Program-made: the position numbers and the translations under genes | DNA from: Spirilliplanes yamanashiensis | GTDB lineage: Bacteria > Actinomycetota > Actinomycetes > Mycobacteriales > Micromonosporaceae | Length of the DNA stretch: 64,000 nt | Assembly (NCBI RefSeq): GCF_016863475.1 | Contig: NZ_BOOY01000025.1 | Span: 1 to 64,000 of the forward strand | Direction: 5' to 3' | In this document: piece by piece, positions 55,471 through 64,000 of the stretch | Layout: every line of letters begins with the position of its first letter | How positions within the stretch are numbered: position 1 is the stretch's first letter | The notes under the pieces: generated by a model | The model's input: only the letters and a program-made list of their open reading frames with translations | The model's database searches: none | Told to the model about the DNA's origin: nothing

Positions 55471-57393
55471 GTGACGGTCGCGGTGCTGGTCGGGGCCGCC
55501 GACCTCGATCCGGCGCTGCTCGACGAGACGTGGGCGGCGCTGACCCGTGGCGTGTCCGCGGCGGGCGCCCACGACATCCACCTCATCGCCGAGCGCGATC
55601 CCGCCGCCGACCTGGCCGCCATCGCCACGCTCGCCCGCGCCGCCACCGGCCCGCTGCTGCTCGTCGCCGGCGACCTGGTCGCGCACGGCGGCCTGCTGCG
55701 GCTGCTGGCCACCGAGCCGGCCGGGCGCACCGCCGCCCTGGTCGCCGCGCCGGGCGGCCCGCACGCCGACGGCGACGCCCGCGAGGAGCGCGGCCGCATC
55801 GTCGCCGGGCCGTCCAACGTGCGGTTCCTCGGCGCGCTCTGCGTCGCCCCGCGCGACCTGCCCGCCCTGGCCGCCGCCGCCGAGCGGCTCGGCTCGGCGG
55901 GCGGGGCCGCCGTCGGGGTGCGCGTCGCGTCCGCCGTCGACCTGCTGCTGCCCGAGCTGCTGCGCGCCGGCGTCGCCCCGCAGGCGGTGCGGGTGCGGCT
56001 GCTGCACGCCGAGCGGGTCGGCGACGCCGCCGGGTTCGCGGCCGCCCGGGCGCGGGCCGCCGCCATCGACGAGGACGCCGCGCTGCTGCGGCTGGCCGTC
56101 AAGGAGAGGGACGACTTCTTCACCACGTACGCCGTCTCGACGTGGTCGCCGGTGGTCACGAAGTGGGCGGCCCGGCTGCGGCTCACCCCGACCGGCGTCA
56201 CGGCGGTCTCGGTGCTGTTCGCGGTGGCCGCCGCGCTGGCGTTCTGGCAGGCGTCGCGGCCCGCCATGGTGGCCGGCGCGGTGCTGCTGTACCTGGGCTT
56301 CGTGCTCGACTGCGTGGACGGCCAGCTGGCCCGCTACACGCGCCGGTTCTCCCCGTTCGGCGGCTGGCTCGACACCATGGCCGACCGGGCCAAGGAGTAC
56401 GCCGCGTACGCCGGGCTCGCCGCCGGGGCCGACCGGCTGGGCCTGGAGCACGCCTGGCCGCTCGCGATCGCGGCGATGATCCTGCAGACCGTGCGGCACA
56501 TGACCGACGCCTGGTACGGCGCGCTGCACGACGAGGCCGCCCGGCGGCAGGCCGGCGGGCAGGCCGCGGGCGGGGTGAGCGGGCGGCTGTCGCGCGCCTC
56601 CGAGCGGGTGCAGGCCGACACCGGCTCGCCCGCGTACTGGCTGAAGCGCATCGTGGTCTTCCCGATCGGCGAGCGGTGGGCGCTGATCGCCGTGCTGGCC
56701 GCCGTCGCGGACGGGCGGGTGGCGCTGCTCGGCGTGCTCGGGTGGGGGCTGCTCGCGGCCGCGTACACCCTGGGGTTGCGCACGCTGCGCGCCCGCGGGA
56801 TGCGCGTCGGCGTGCTGGCCACGACGGACGTCGCGCGGCACCGCGACGACGGGCCGGTGGCCCGGTTGCTCGGCGGGTCCGGCCTGCCGGGGCCGCTGGC
56901 GTTCGCGCTGCTGGGCGTCGCGGCGGGGGCCGTGCTGCTCGGGCTGGCCGCCGCCGGCCGGCTCGGCGACGACCCGCGCCTGGCGGTCGCCTTCGCGGCG
57001 CTCGGGGTGCTCGCGGCCGGGCTGCCGTCGCGGGCCGCGCACGACGGCGCGCTCGACTGGCTGGTGCCGGCGGCGCTGCGCGCCGGGCAGTACCTGTTCG
57101 TGGCGGGGGTGGGCGTCGCGTGCGCCGTGCCCGCGCCGCTGGTCTTCGCGCTGGTGTTCACGCTGGCGCTGCACCACTACGACGTGACCGCCCTGATGGA
57201 GAAGGGCGCGCCCGACCGGGTGGTCCGGCTCCGCCCGGGCTGGGACGTCGTGGTCGTGCTGCTCACGCTCGCCGCGGCGGCGGGCTGGGCGACGGGGGGA
57301 ACCATCGTGCTGGCCTGCCTCGGCGGCGGCGCGTTCGTCATCGGCGCCCTGGCGGGGCGCCGGTCTGCCCAGGCGGAAGGTGTTCCCGCGTGA
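55471..57393 (+). CDS. DUF5941 / CDP-alcohol phosphatidyltransferase protein
   Basis: 640 aa from GTG at 55471 with GGGAGG upstream. The N-terminal half (about 1-215) looks like a degenerate nucleotidyltransferase-like domain (VLVGAADLDPALLDETWAAL, GPLLLVAGDLVAHGGLLRLLA). The membrane part has the complete CDP-OH catalytic motif at Asp280-Asp305 (DCVDGQLAR..GGWLDTMAD). A hydrophobic C-terminal domain of about 200 residues (about 400-640) follows, the DUF5941 part. It is coupled to the GT2-TagF gene by GTGA, so it likely makes an acceptor or precursor lipid for that polymer. Confidence 0.9.
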   Translation: MTVAVLVGAADLDPALLDETWAALTRGVSAAGAHDIHLIAERDPAADLAAIATLARAATGPLLLVAGDLVAHGGLLRLLATEPAGRTAALVAAPGGPHADGDAREERGRIVAGPSNVRFLGALCVAPRDLPALAAAAERLGSAGGAAVGVRVASAVDLLLPELLRAGVAPQAVRVRLLHAERVGDAAGFAAARARAAAIDEDAALLRLAVKERDDFFTTYAVSTWSPVVTKWAARLRLTPTGVTAVSVLFAVAAALAFWQASRPAMVAGAVLLYLGFVLDCVDGQLARYTRRFSPFGGWLDTMADRAKEYAAYAGLAAGADRLGLEHAWPLAIAAMILQTVRHMTDAWYGALHDEAARRQAGGQAAGGVSGRLSRASERVQADTGSPAYWLKRIVVFPIGERWALIAVLAAVADGRVALLGVLGWGLLAAAYTLGLRTLRARGMRVGVLATTDVARHRDDGPVARLLGGSGLPGPLAFALLGVAAGAVLLGLAAAGRLGDDPRLAVAFAALGVLAAGLPSRAAHDGALDWLVPAALRAGQYLFVAGVGVACAVPAPLVFALVFTLALHHYDVTALMEKGAPDRVVRLRPGWDVVVVLLTLAAAAGWATGGTIVLACLGGGAFVIGALAGRRSAQAEGVPA

Positions 57394-59576
57394 CCCTGCT
57401 CAGCGTCGTCATGCCCGTGCACAAGGTCCAGGGGTACCTGCGGCAGTGCCTCGACTCGGTCCTCGACCAGTCGTTCACCGACTTCGAGATCGTCGCCGTC
57501 GACGACGCGTCGCCCGACCACAGCGGCGCGATCCTCGACGAGTACGCCGCCCGCGACCCGCGGGTGAAGGTGGTGCGCCCGCCGGCGAACGTCGGCGTCG
57601 GCGAGGCCCGCAACCTGGGGCTGGACCACGCCACCGGCGAGTTCGTCTGGTTCGTCGACGCCGACGACTGGCTGACGCCCGGCTCGCTGCGGGCGGTCGC
57701 CGAGCGGCTCGCCGGCACCGGCGCCGACGTGCTCGTGGTCGGCTGGGACCGCAGCTACTGGACGGGCGAGGTCACCCCGGGCACCGCGGCGAAGCTGCTG
57801 GCCGAGGCGCCCGAGTCGTTCCGGCTGGACGAGTGGCCGCGCATCGTCGACGTGCTGCACGTGTGCTGGAACAAGATCGTGCGCCGCGAGCTGCTGCTGC
57901 GGATGGGCTACCGGTTCGAGTCCGGCTGGTACGAGGACCTGGGCTTCACCTACGGCGTGTTCGCCGCCGCGGACAAGATCAGCACGCTGGCGCGCGACTG
58001 CGTGAAGTACCGCCAGCGGCGCAGCGGCGCGGCCACCCGCACCGTCGGCGACAAGCACTTCGAGATCTTCGGCCACTGGGACCGCACGTACGAGATCGTC
58101 GCCGAGCACACCCCGCACGCCGACGCGCTGCGCCCGCACCTGTTCCGGCGCATGGTGTGGCACCACCTGACCGTGCTGCGCCACGGCGAGCGGGTGCCGC
58201 CGAAGTCGCGCAAGCGGTTCTTCACCTCGATGACCGAGCAGTACCGCCGGCACGTCCCGCCGGGCGGGTACCCGGTGCCCGGCGGTGCGCAGGGCGTGCG
58301 GCACCGGCTCGTCGGCCGCGGCGCGTACCGCACCTTCCAGGCGTTCAACACGTTCGTGAAGACCGCCAAGTGGGGCAAGCGGCAGCTGCGCGGCGGCAAA
58401 CGGCTGGCCAAGCGGGGCGCCCTGAACGCGCGGGCGCTGCTGCTGCGCGGCTACTACCGCTGGCAGCTCACCCGGCCGATCGACCAGAACCTCGCGCTGT
58501 ACTCGGCGTACTGGTTCCGCGGGGTCACCTGCAACCCGGGCGCGATCTACGCCCGGGCCAAGGAGCTGGCGCCGGGCGTGCGCGGCGTGTGGGTGGTCAA
58601 CCGGGCCCGGGCCGCCGCCATGCCGAAGGGCGTGCCGTACGTGGTGGCGGGCACGCCGGCGTACTTCCGGGCGCTGGCCCGCGCCCGCTACCTGATCAAC
58701 AACGTCAACTGGCCGAACGACGCCGTCAAGCGGCCCGGCACCACGCACGTCATGACCCACCACGGCACCCCGCTGAAGAAGATGGGCCTGCACCAGGCCG
58801 ACCACCCGGCGGGCGCCACCGACAAGGGCTTCGAGGCGCAGATGCGCCGGGCCGACCGGTGGGACTTCAGCGTCACCTCCAACGCGCACACCACCATCGC
58901 GTGGGACGGCGCGTACCCGTGCCGGTACGAGACCCTGGAGGTCGGCTACCCGCGCAACGACCGGCTCGCCCTGGCCGGGCCCGAGGAGGGTGCGGCCGTG
59001 CGCGAGCGGCTCGGCATCGCCCCGGGCGAGACGGTGGTGCTGTACGCCCCGACGCACCGCGAGTGGCTGCCGCCGGGCACCCCGCTGATGGACGTCGAGG
59101 ACTTCGCCGCCAAGCTGGGCCCCGGCCACGTGCTGCTGGTGCGCGCGCACTACTTCCACGTCCCGCCGGGCGGCGGCGGCGAGTTCCCGCGGGCCGGCAA
59201 CGTCATCGACGTGTCGGCGTACCCGGTGGTCGAGGACCTCTACCTGGCGGCGGACTCCCTGGTCACCGACTACTCGTCGCTGATGTTCGACTACGGCGTG
59301 CTGGACCGGCCGATCGTGATCTTCGCGCCGGACTGGGACGCGTACCGGGCGCTGCGCGGCGTCTACTTCGACCTGACGGCGGAGCCGCCGGGCATCGTCG
59401 CGACGACCTACGCCGACCTGGTGGACGCGTACACCAGCGGGGCCTACGCCGGCGACACCGCGGCCAAGGCGCGGGCGCACTTCCGCAGCCGGTTCTGCTA
59501 CCTCGACGACGGGGGAGCGGCGGAGCGCGTCGTCCGCCGGGTCATGCTGGGCCTCACGGAGGGTGATCGCGCGTAG
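57390..59576 (+). CDS. Fused GT2 glycosyltransferase / TagF-like glycerophosphotransferase
   Basis: 728 aa. Residues 1-230 form a GT2 enzyme with LSVVMPVHKVQGYLRQCLDS, DDASPD (about 38-43) and the DxD-type DADDW at 90-94. A basic linker (about 285-340) precedes the TagF/CDP-glycerol glycerophosphotransferase domain with HHGTPLKKMGLHQAD, VEDLYLAADSLVTDYSSLMFDY and CYLDDGGAAERV. It should build a glycosylated poly(glycerol- or ribitol-phosphate)-like polymer at the membrane. GTG at 57390 overlaps the stop of the previous gene. TagO/TagA and export genes are not in the window. Confidence 0.93.
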   Translation: MTLLSVVMPVHKVQGYLRQCLDSVLDQSFTDFEIVAVDDASPDHSGAILDEYAARDPRVKVVRPPANVGVGEARNLGLDHATGEFVWFVDADDWLTPGSLRAVAERLAGTGADVLVVGWDRSYWTGEVTPGTAAKLLAEAPESFRLDEWPRIVDVLHVCWNKIVRRELLLRMGYRFESGWYEDLGFTYGVFAAADKISTLARDCVKYRQRRSGAATRTVGDKHFEIFGHWDRTYEIVAEHTPHADALRPHLFRRMVWHHLTVLRHGERVPPKSRKRFFTSMTEQYRRHVPPGGYPVPGGAQGVRHRLVGRGAYRTFQAFNTFVKTAKWGKRQLRGGKRLAKRGALNARALLLRGYYRWQLTRPIDQNLALYSAYWFRGVTCNPGAIYARAKELAPGVRGVWVVNRARAAAMPKGVPYVVAGTPAYFRALARARYLINNVNWPNDAVKRPGTTHVMTHHGTPLKKMGLHQADHPAGATDKGFEAQMRRADRWDFSVTSNAHTTIAWDGAYPCRYETLEVGYPRNDRLALAGPEEGAAVRERLGIAPGETVVLYAPTHREWLPPGTPLMDVEDFAAKLGPGHVLLVRAHYFHVPPGGGGEFPRAGNVIDVSAYPVVEDLYLAADSLVTDYSSLMFDYGVLDRPIVIFAPDWDAYRALRGVYFDLTAEPPGIVATTYADLVDAYTSGAYAGDTAAKARAHFRSRFCYLDDGGAAERVVRRVMLGLTEGDRA

Positions 59577-59703
59577 CTCCCGGGTGATCAGGCCGTCACG
59601 CTGGGCAAATGGCACGTTCACCCGATAGCTAACCAGTGACGTCTGTCGACACAGTTACTGCGCTGGGGGCCAGGGCAAAGGTAGCTGTGCGGGGAGGTAG
59701 ACG

Positions 59704-61023
59704 GTGTCGACCGTCGCACTCAAGGACGTCACCAAGGTGTGGCCCGACGGAACGGTCGCGGTCGACCGGGTGAATCTCGACGTCGACGACGGCGAGTTCA
59801 TGGTCCTGCTCGGCCCCTCCGGCTGCGGCAAGTCCACCGTGCTGCGCATGATCGCCGGCCTGGAGGACCCGTCCTCCGGCGCCATCCTGCTCAACGGCGA
59901 ACCGGTGATGGACCTCGCGCCCCGCGAGCGCAGCATCGCCATGGTCTTCCAGGACTTCGCGCTCTACCCGCACATGAGCGTCGGCGAGAACATCGGCTTC
60001 CCGCTGAGGCTGTCGGGCGTCGAGGAGGGCTCCCGCGGCGAACGCGTCGGCGACGTCGCCAGCGCCCTGGGCATCGGCGACGTGCTCGGCCGCAAGCCCA
60101 GCCAGCTGTCCGGCGGCCAGCGCCAGCGCGTCGCCATGGGCCGGGCCATCGTCCGTCGCCCCGGCCTGTTCCTCATGGACGAGCCGCTGTCCAACCTCGA
60201 CAGCGGCCTGCGCGCCGAGCTGCGCGCCGAGATCACCGGGCTCACCCGCGAGCTGGGCGTCACCACCATCTACGTCACGCACGACCAGGCCGAGGCCCTC
60301 ACCATGGCCGACCGGGTCGCCATCATGCGCAAGGGCGTCCTGCAGGACGTCGGCACCCCCACCGAGGTGTACGGCCGCCCCGCCACGCTGTACGTGGCCG
60401 CGTTCCTCGGCGCGCCCCGGATGAACCTGCTCGAGGCCAGCGTCTACGTGCACCTCGACCGCTACGTCGCCCTCAACCTCGGCGAGCAGGCCCTCTACCT
60501 GCCGTGGAACGACATCCGCGCCCGCGCCGTCGCGCACTACCACGGCGAGCGCATCGTCGTCGGCATGCGGGCCGAGGCGCTGACCCCGGTCGCCCCCGAC
60601 ACCCCCGGCGACGTCCTGCAGGGCCGCATCCGCTACCTCGAGCACCACGGCCACGAGTCGCTGGCGTTCCTCGACATCGGCGCCACCGCCATCCTCGTCG
60701 ACGAGCTCGGCCAGGCCGTGCCCGAGCAGACCGGCGGCGGCAGCGCCCTGCGCCGCTTCGGCGGGGCGCTCCAGCGCCTCACCGGCCGGGCGCCCGAGCG
60801 CGAGCCGGCCAACGGCCGCGCCCGCACCGAGACCCGCGACCCGGAGCAGACCAGCGTCCTCAGCGACCCGGGCCGACACCACCGGCGGCCCGCCGAGCTG
60901 GCCGTGCGGCTGGCGCCGTACCCGGCCGTGTCGCCAGGGCACCCGCTGGCGATCTCCGTGCGCATGGACGCGCTGCACTTCTTCGACGAGCGCGGCGACC
61001 GCATCGACGTCGGTTGGCGCTGA
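59704..61023 (+). CDS. Orphan sugar ABC-transporter ATPase (MsiK/UgpC-like)
   Basis: 439 aa from GTG at 59704 with GGGGAGG upstream. Walker A GPSGCGKST (37-45), Q-loop FQDFALYPHMSVGENI, signature LSGGQRQRVAMGRA, Walker B LFLMDEPLSNLD and the CUT1 C-terminal regulatory domain (TOBE) beginning near 240. There are no permease or binding-protein genes nearby, as with MsiK, which serves several sugar importers in Streptomyces. The C-terminal part is longer than usual because of an Arg/Pro-rich insertion near 350-390. Confidence 0.92.
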   Translation: MSTVALKDVTKVWPDGTVAVDRVNLDVDDGEFMVLLGPSGCGKSTVLRMIAGLEDPSSGAILLNGEPVMDLAPRERSIAMVFQDFALYPHMSVGENIGFPLRLSGVEEGSRGERVGDVASALGIGDVLGRKPSQLSGGQRQRVAMGRAIVRRPGLFLMDEPLSNLDSGLRAELRAEITGLTRELGVTTIYVTHDQAEALTMADRVAIMRKGVLQDVGTPTEVYGRPATLYVAAFLGAPRMNLLEASVYVHLDRYVALNLGEQALYLPWNDIRARAVAHYHGERIVVGMRAEALTPVAPDTPGDVLQGRIRYLEHHGHESLAFLDIGATAILVDELGQAVPEQTGGGSALRRFGGALQRLTGRAPEREPANGRARTETRDPEQTSVLSDPGRHHRRPAELAVRLAPYPAVSPGHPLAISVRMDALHFFDERGDRIDVGWR

Positions 61024-61098
61024 GTTTCCCGCACGCGTTCCCCCGGGGCCGCCGACCCGCGTAGGCTTGCCCGCGGACGACGACCCGACGGGAGCGGC

Positions 61099-61626
61099 AT
61101 GGCGGAGCCGGTAACCGTGGTCGACCGTGCCTTCGTCAGCACGGAGATCACGCTCGTGCGGCACGAGATCTCAGCCCGCGCGTCGGCCGCCGGCCTGCAC
61201 GGCGACCGCCTCGACGGCTTCGTCCTCGCCGTCAACGAGGTCATCACCAACGTGGTGCTGCACGCGGGCGGCCAGGGCTGGATCCGGCTGGACGTCGACG
61301 CCGCCGCCGTGGTGTGCGTGGTGGCCGACGCGGGCGCCGGCATCCCCGACTCGCACCTCGGCATGCCGGACCTGCCCGACGCGTTCGAGGTCGGCGGGCG
61401 GGGCATCTGGCTGGCGCACCAGCTGTGCGACGCCGTCACCATCGACACCGGCCCGGCCGGCACCACCGTGGCCATGCGCGCCGACCTGCCGCCGCGTGAT
61501 TCACGCAGGAATCACGGCGACACGCGGCGCGCTGGGCACGACACGCCGCGTTCTCCGAACGCCGGTCCGCGCGAGCCCGGCACCGGCACCCGCGAATCGC
61601 CCGGAAAACGTCCGGCCCTCTCGTAG
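61099..61626 (+). CDS. RsbW-like ATP-binding protein (anti-sigma kinase family)
   Basis: 175 aa. The HATPase N-box is NEVITNVVLHAGGQG (about 47-61) and the G1 box DAGAGIPDSH, followed by GGRGIWLAHQLCDAVTI. The last 50 residues are a basic low-complexity tail (GDTRRAGHDTPRSP), which may be a start-region or terminator artefact rather than a domain. It resembles the small serine kinases that inhibit sigma-B-type factors; no sigma-B gene is adjacent. The ATG follows GGGAG. Confidence 0.85.
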   Translation: MAEPVTVVDRAFVSTEITLVRHEISARASAAGLHGDRLDGFVLAVNEVITNVVLHAGGQGWIRLDVDAAAVVCVVADAGAGIPDSHLGMPDLPDAFEVGGRGIWLAHQLCDAVTIDTGPAGTTVAMRADLPPRDSRRNHGDTRRAGHDTPRSPNAGPREPGTGTRESPGKRPALS

Positions 61627-61660
61627 CGACTTCGGCACGCCGGGAGGCTACTGTGGCCCG

Positions 61661-62410
61661 GTGCTCGGTCTACCTCCCCACGTGACCGCCTGCCTGTTCG
61701 ACCTCGACGGTGTGCTGACGCAGACCGCCCTGGTGCACAACGCGGCATGGAAAGAAACGTTCGACGCCTTCCTGCGTGTCTGGTCGCAGGAGCGCGGCGT
61801 GCCGTTCGTGCCGTTCGACAGCGGTGCCGACTACCACCGCTTCGTCGACGGCCGGCAGCGCGCCGACGGCGTCCGCACCTTCCTGGCCTCCCGCGGCATC
61901 ACGCTGCCCGAGGGCAGCCCCGGCGACCCGGGCACCGCCGAGACGGTCAACGGCATCGGCAACCGCAAGAACGTCCTGGTCCTGGAGCGCATCGCCGCCG
62001 GTGCGGTGCAGGTCTACCCGGGTTCGGTGGCCTACCTGGAGGCTGCGCGGGCGGCCGGGCTGCGCCGCGCCGTGGTGTCGGCCAGTGCCAACTGCCGGGA
62101 TGTTCTGCGCGCGGCGCGCATCGAGGACATGCTGGAGGTGCGGGTCGACGGCGTCGTCGCCCGCGAGCTCGGGCTGCCCGGCAAGCCGATGCCGGACACG
62201 TTCCTCGAGGGCGCCCGCCGGCTCGGCGTCGATCCGGCCGCGTGTGTCGTCTTCGAGGACGCGTTGGCAGGAGTCGCGGCGGGCCGGGCGGGGAACTTCG
62301 GGTACGTCGTCGGCGTCGACCGGGTGGGTCAGGCCGACGAGCTGAAGGCGCACGGGGCCGACATCGTCGTCAAGGACCTCGCGGAGCTGCTGGATACCCC
62401 CACCGGCTGA
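61661..62410 (+). CDS. Beta-phosphoglucomutase (HAD family)
   Basis: 249 aa from GTG at 61661, 6 nt after TACTGT, a leaderless arrangement. HAD motif I is FDLDGVLTQTALVHNAAW (nucleophile Asp near 13), motif II VVSASANCRDVL, Lys in LGLPGKPMPDTF and motif IV VFEDALAGVAAGRAG. It interconverts beta-glucose 1-phosphate and glucose 6-phosphate. The GH65 phosphorylase directly downstream would supply its substrate. Confidence 0.93.
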   Translation: MLGLPPHVTACLFDLDGVLTQTALVHNAAWKETFDAFLRVWSQERGVPFVPFDSGADYHRFVDGRQRADGVRTFLASRGITLPEGSPGDPGTAETVNGIGNRKNVLVLERIAAGAVQVYPGSVAYLEAARAAGLRRAVVSASANCRDVLRAARIEDMLEVRVDGVVARELGLPGKPMPDTFLEGARRLGVDPAACVVFEDALAGVAAGRAGNFGYVVGVDRVGQADELKAHGADIVVKDLAELLDTPTG

Positions 62411-62587
62411 CACGGGGCCGGTTCCAGCCCCGCCGGTCCCGCACCGGCGTATCACAACAACACCACACCCCTTCCTCACAGATGAGCGGTGCCGGCCTCG
62501 ACCGACCCCGCCGCCGAGGGCCTCGCCGTGGGCAGAACGGCGGCCGCTCCCGGTGTTCCGCACATCCTGATACCGAGAGGCACCACC

Positions 62588-64000
62588 GTGATCCGTGAAC
62601 GGGCCTATCCCGTCGATCCGTGGCACATCCGCGAGACCCGGCTGGATCTCGACGTGCTGGCCCAGTCGGAGTCCGTCTTCGCGCTCTCCAACGGCCACAT
62701 CGGCCTGCGGGGCAACCTCGACGAGGGCGAACCGCACGGCCTTCCGGGTACCTACCTGAACTCGTTCTACGAGCTGCGCCCGCTGCCGTACGCCGAGGCC
62801 GGCTACGGCTTCCCCGAGTCGGGCCAGACCGTCGTGAACGTCACCAACGCCAAGCCGATCCGGCTGCTCGTCGACGACGAGCCGTTCGACGTGCGGTACG
62901 GCGACCTGCGCAGCCACGAGCGGGTGCTCGACCTGCGCGCCGGCACGCTGGAGCGGACCGTCGAGTGGGTGTCCCCGGCCGGCCAGGCCGTCCGGGTGAA
63001 GTCGACCCGGCTCGTGTCGTTCACCCAGCGCGCCGTCGTGGCGATCTGCTACGAGGTGGAGCCGCTGGAGGGCCCGGCCCGGCTCATCGTGCAGTCGGAG
63101 CTGGTGGCCAACGAGTCGCTGCCGCCCACCAGCAAGGACCCGCGCGTCGCCGCCGTGCTCGACCACCCGCTGCAGGCGGAGGAGCTGCTGGACCAGGCCG
63201 CCGGCGGCCTGCTGGTGCACCGCACCAAGGCCAGCAACCTGCGCATGGCCGCGGCGATGGAGCACCTCGTCGAGACGCCGGGCAAGCACGCCGTCACCAC
63301 CGAGGGCCACCCGGACTGGCTGCGCACCACCGTCGCGGCGCAGCTGCAGCCGGGCCAGAAGCTGCGGGTCATCAAGCTGGCCGCGTACGGCTGGTCCAGC
63401 AAGCGGTCGCTGCCCGCCCTGCGCGACCAGGTCGGCGCCGCGCTGGCCAGCGCCCGCCTCACCGGCTGGGACGGCCTCGTCGACGCCCAGCGCGAGTTCC
63501 TGGACGCGTTCTGGGACCACTCCGACGTGCGCGTCGAGGGCGACCCCGAGGTGCAGCAGGCCGTCCGCTTCGGCCTGTTCCACGTGCTGCAAGCCGGCGC
63601 CCGCGCCGAGAAGAGGCCGATCGGCTCCAAGGGCCTCACCGGCCCCGGCTACGACGGCCACACCTTCTGGGACGCCGAGACGTTCGTGCTGCCGGTGCTG
63701 ACGTACACGCAGCCCAGCGCGGCCGCCGACGTGTTGCGCTGGCGGCACGCCACCCTGCCGCTGGCGCGGGAGCGCGCGCAGACGCTCGGCCTCAAGGGCG
63801 CGGCGTTCCCGTGGCGCACCATCCGCGGCCACGAGTGCTCCGCGTACTGGCCGGCCGGCACCGCGGGCTTCCACATCGGCGCGGACATCGCCGATGCGGT
63901 GCGCCGCTACGTGAAGGTCACCGGCGACGTCCAGTTCGAGCGCGAGGTCGGCCTGGAGCTGCTGGTGGAGACGGCCCGGCTGTGGCGCTCGCTGGGCCAC
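62588..64000 (+). CDS. GH65 glycoside phosphorylase (maltose/trehalose/kojibiose type), partial
   Basis: 471 residues visible, open at the right edge. It starts VIRERAYPVDPWHIRETRLDLDVLAQSESVFALSNGHIGLRGNLDEGEPHGLPGTYLNSFYE from GTG at 62588 with GAGAGG upstream: the N-terminal beta-sandwich of GH65. GHTFWDAETFVLPVLTYTQP and WPAGTAGFHIGADIADAVRRY follow in the catalytic barrel. The catalytic acid lies beyond the window. The enzyme phosphorolyses an alpha-glucobiose to beta-glucose 1-phosphate and glucose; which disaccharide cannot be decided. Together with beta-phosphoglucomutase and the MsiK-like ATPase it forms a catabolic cluster. Confidence 0.93.
   Translation, partial: MIRERAYPVDPWHIRETRLDLDVLAQSESVFALSNGHIGLRGNLDEGEPHGLPGTYLNSFYELRPLPYAEAGYGFPESGQTVVNVTNAKPIRLLVDDEPFDVRYGDLRSHERVLDLRAGTLERTVEWVSPAGQAVRVKSTRLVSFTQRAVVAICYEVEPLEGPARLIVQSELVANESLPPTSKDPRVAAVLDHPLQAEELLDQAAGGLLVHRTKASNLRMAAAMEHLVETPGKHAVTTEGHPDWLRTTVAAQLQPGQKLRVIKLAAYGWSSKRSLPALRDQVGAALASARLTGWDGLVDAQREFLDAFWDHSDVRVEGDPEVQQAVRFGLFHVLQAGARAEKRPIGSKGLTGPGYDGHTFWDAETFVLPVLTYTQPSAAADVLRWRHATLPLARERAQTLGLKGAAFPWRTIRGHECSAYWPAGTAGFHIGADIADAVRRYVKVTGDVQFEREVGLELLVETARLWRSLGH

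Overview
The window is very GC-rich DNA with dense coding, strong G/C bias at third codon positions and frequent GTG starts. It contains typical actinomycete families: SepH, SigE-type ECF sigma factors, DUF397 with an Xre/DUF5753 regulator, DUF3027, DUF2530, DUF6232 and futalosine-pathway menaquinone genes. The mix suits a chromosomal segment of a filamentous actinobacterium, most likely Micromonosporaceae; that family-level placement is inference. I see no rRNA, tRNA, CRISPR array, prophage, insertion sequence or large biosynthetic cluster.

Layout. 0-6.6 kb: an ECF sigma factor with a membrane beta-propeller-like partner, then a divergent set of RHH regulator, DUF4097 protein, ABC ATPase and permease, then a rifampicin monooxygenase gene (rox) with an upstream inverted repeat resembling the rifamycin-associated element. 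6.6-13 kb: chemoreceptor with a small partner, two DUF397 genes and an Xre/DUF5753 regulator, two tandem DUF6232 genes with duplicated structured leaders, DUF1304, and a secreted GH16 glycanase. 13-20 kb: DUF2231, PfpI-like protein, Nudix-MFS pair, an NHEJ cassette (Ku diverging from separate ligase and polymerase genes), and a PadR-HAAS pair. 20-31.5 kb: XPB helicase with a Helicase_C_3-type protein, HAD phosphatase, cold-shock protein, MqnD, an unusual repeat-bearing small gene behind DnaA-box-like sites, MqnB, MFS and DUF3027.

31.5-45 kb: a GT39-like membrane glycosyltransferase carrying an in-frame 12-bp minisatellite, an NCS2 purine permease, an MFS-MarR pair, an ABC drug exporter divergent from a TetR protein with an extra C-terminal domain, ThpR, SepH and a second sigma/propeller pair. 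45-55.3 kb: housekeeping metabolism (SerC, citrate synthase, PdxH, aldose epimerase, nitroreductase, acyl-CoA dehydrogenase), a CDP-alcohol phosphotransferase, DUF4230 and a YefM-YoeB toxin-antitoxin pair with a symmetric operator. 55.4-64 kb: a wall or lipid polymer pair (DUF5941/CDP-alcohol phosphotransferase plus a GT2-TagF fusion), an orphan MsiK-like ABC ATPase, an anti-sigma-type ATPase, beta-phosphoglucomutase and a GH65 phosphorylase that runs off the end. The last group suggests alpha-glucobiose uptake and phosphorolysis.

Most interesting signals: the rox regulatory repeat; one promoter-like motif (CTGCAA, 17 nt, TAGC) present three times around the Xre and DUF6232 genes; paired leader hairpins there with matching changes on both stem sides; an operator cluster in front of the RHH gene; coding minisatellites at 28.0 and 32.4 kb; and a leaderless-start signature at ten genes.
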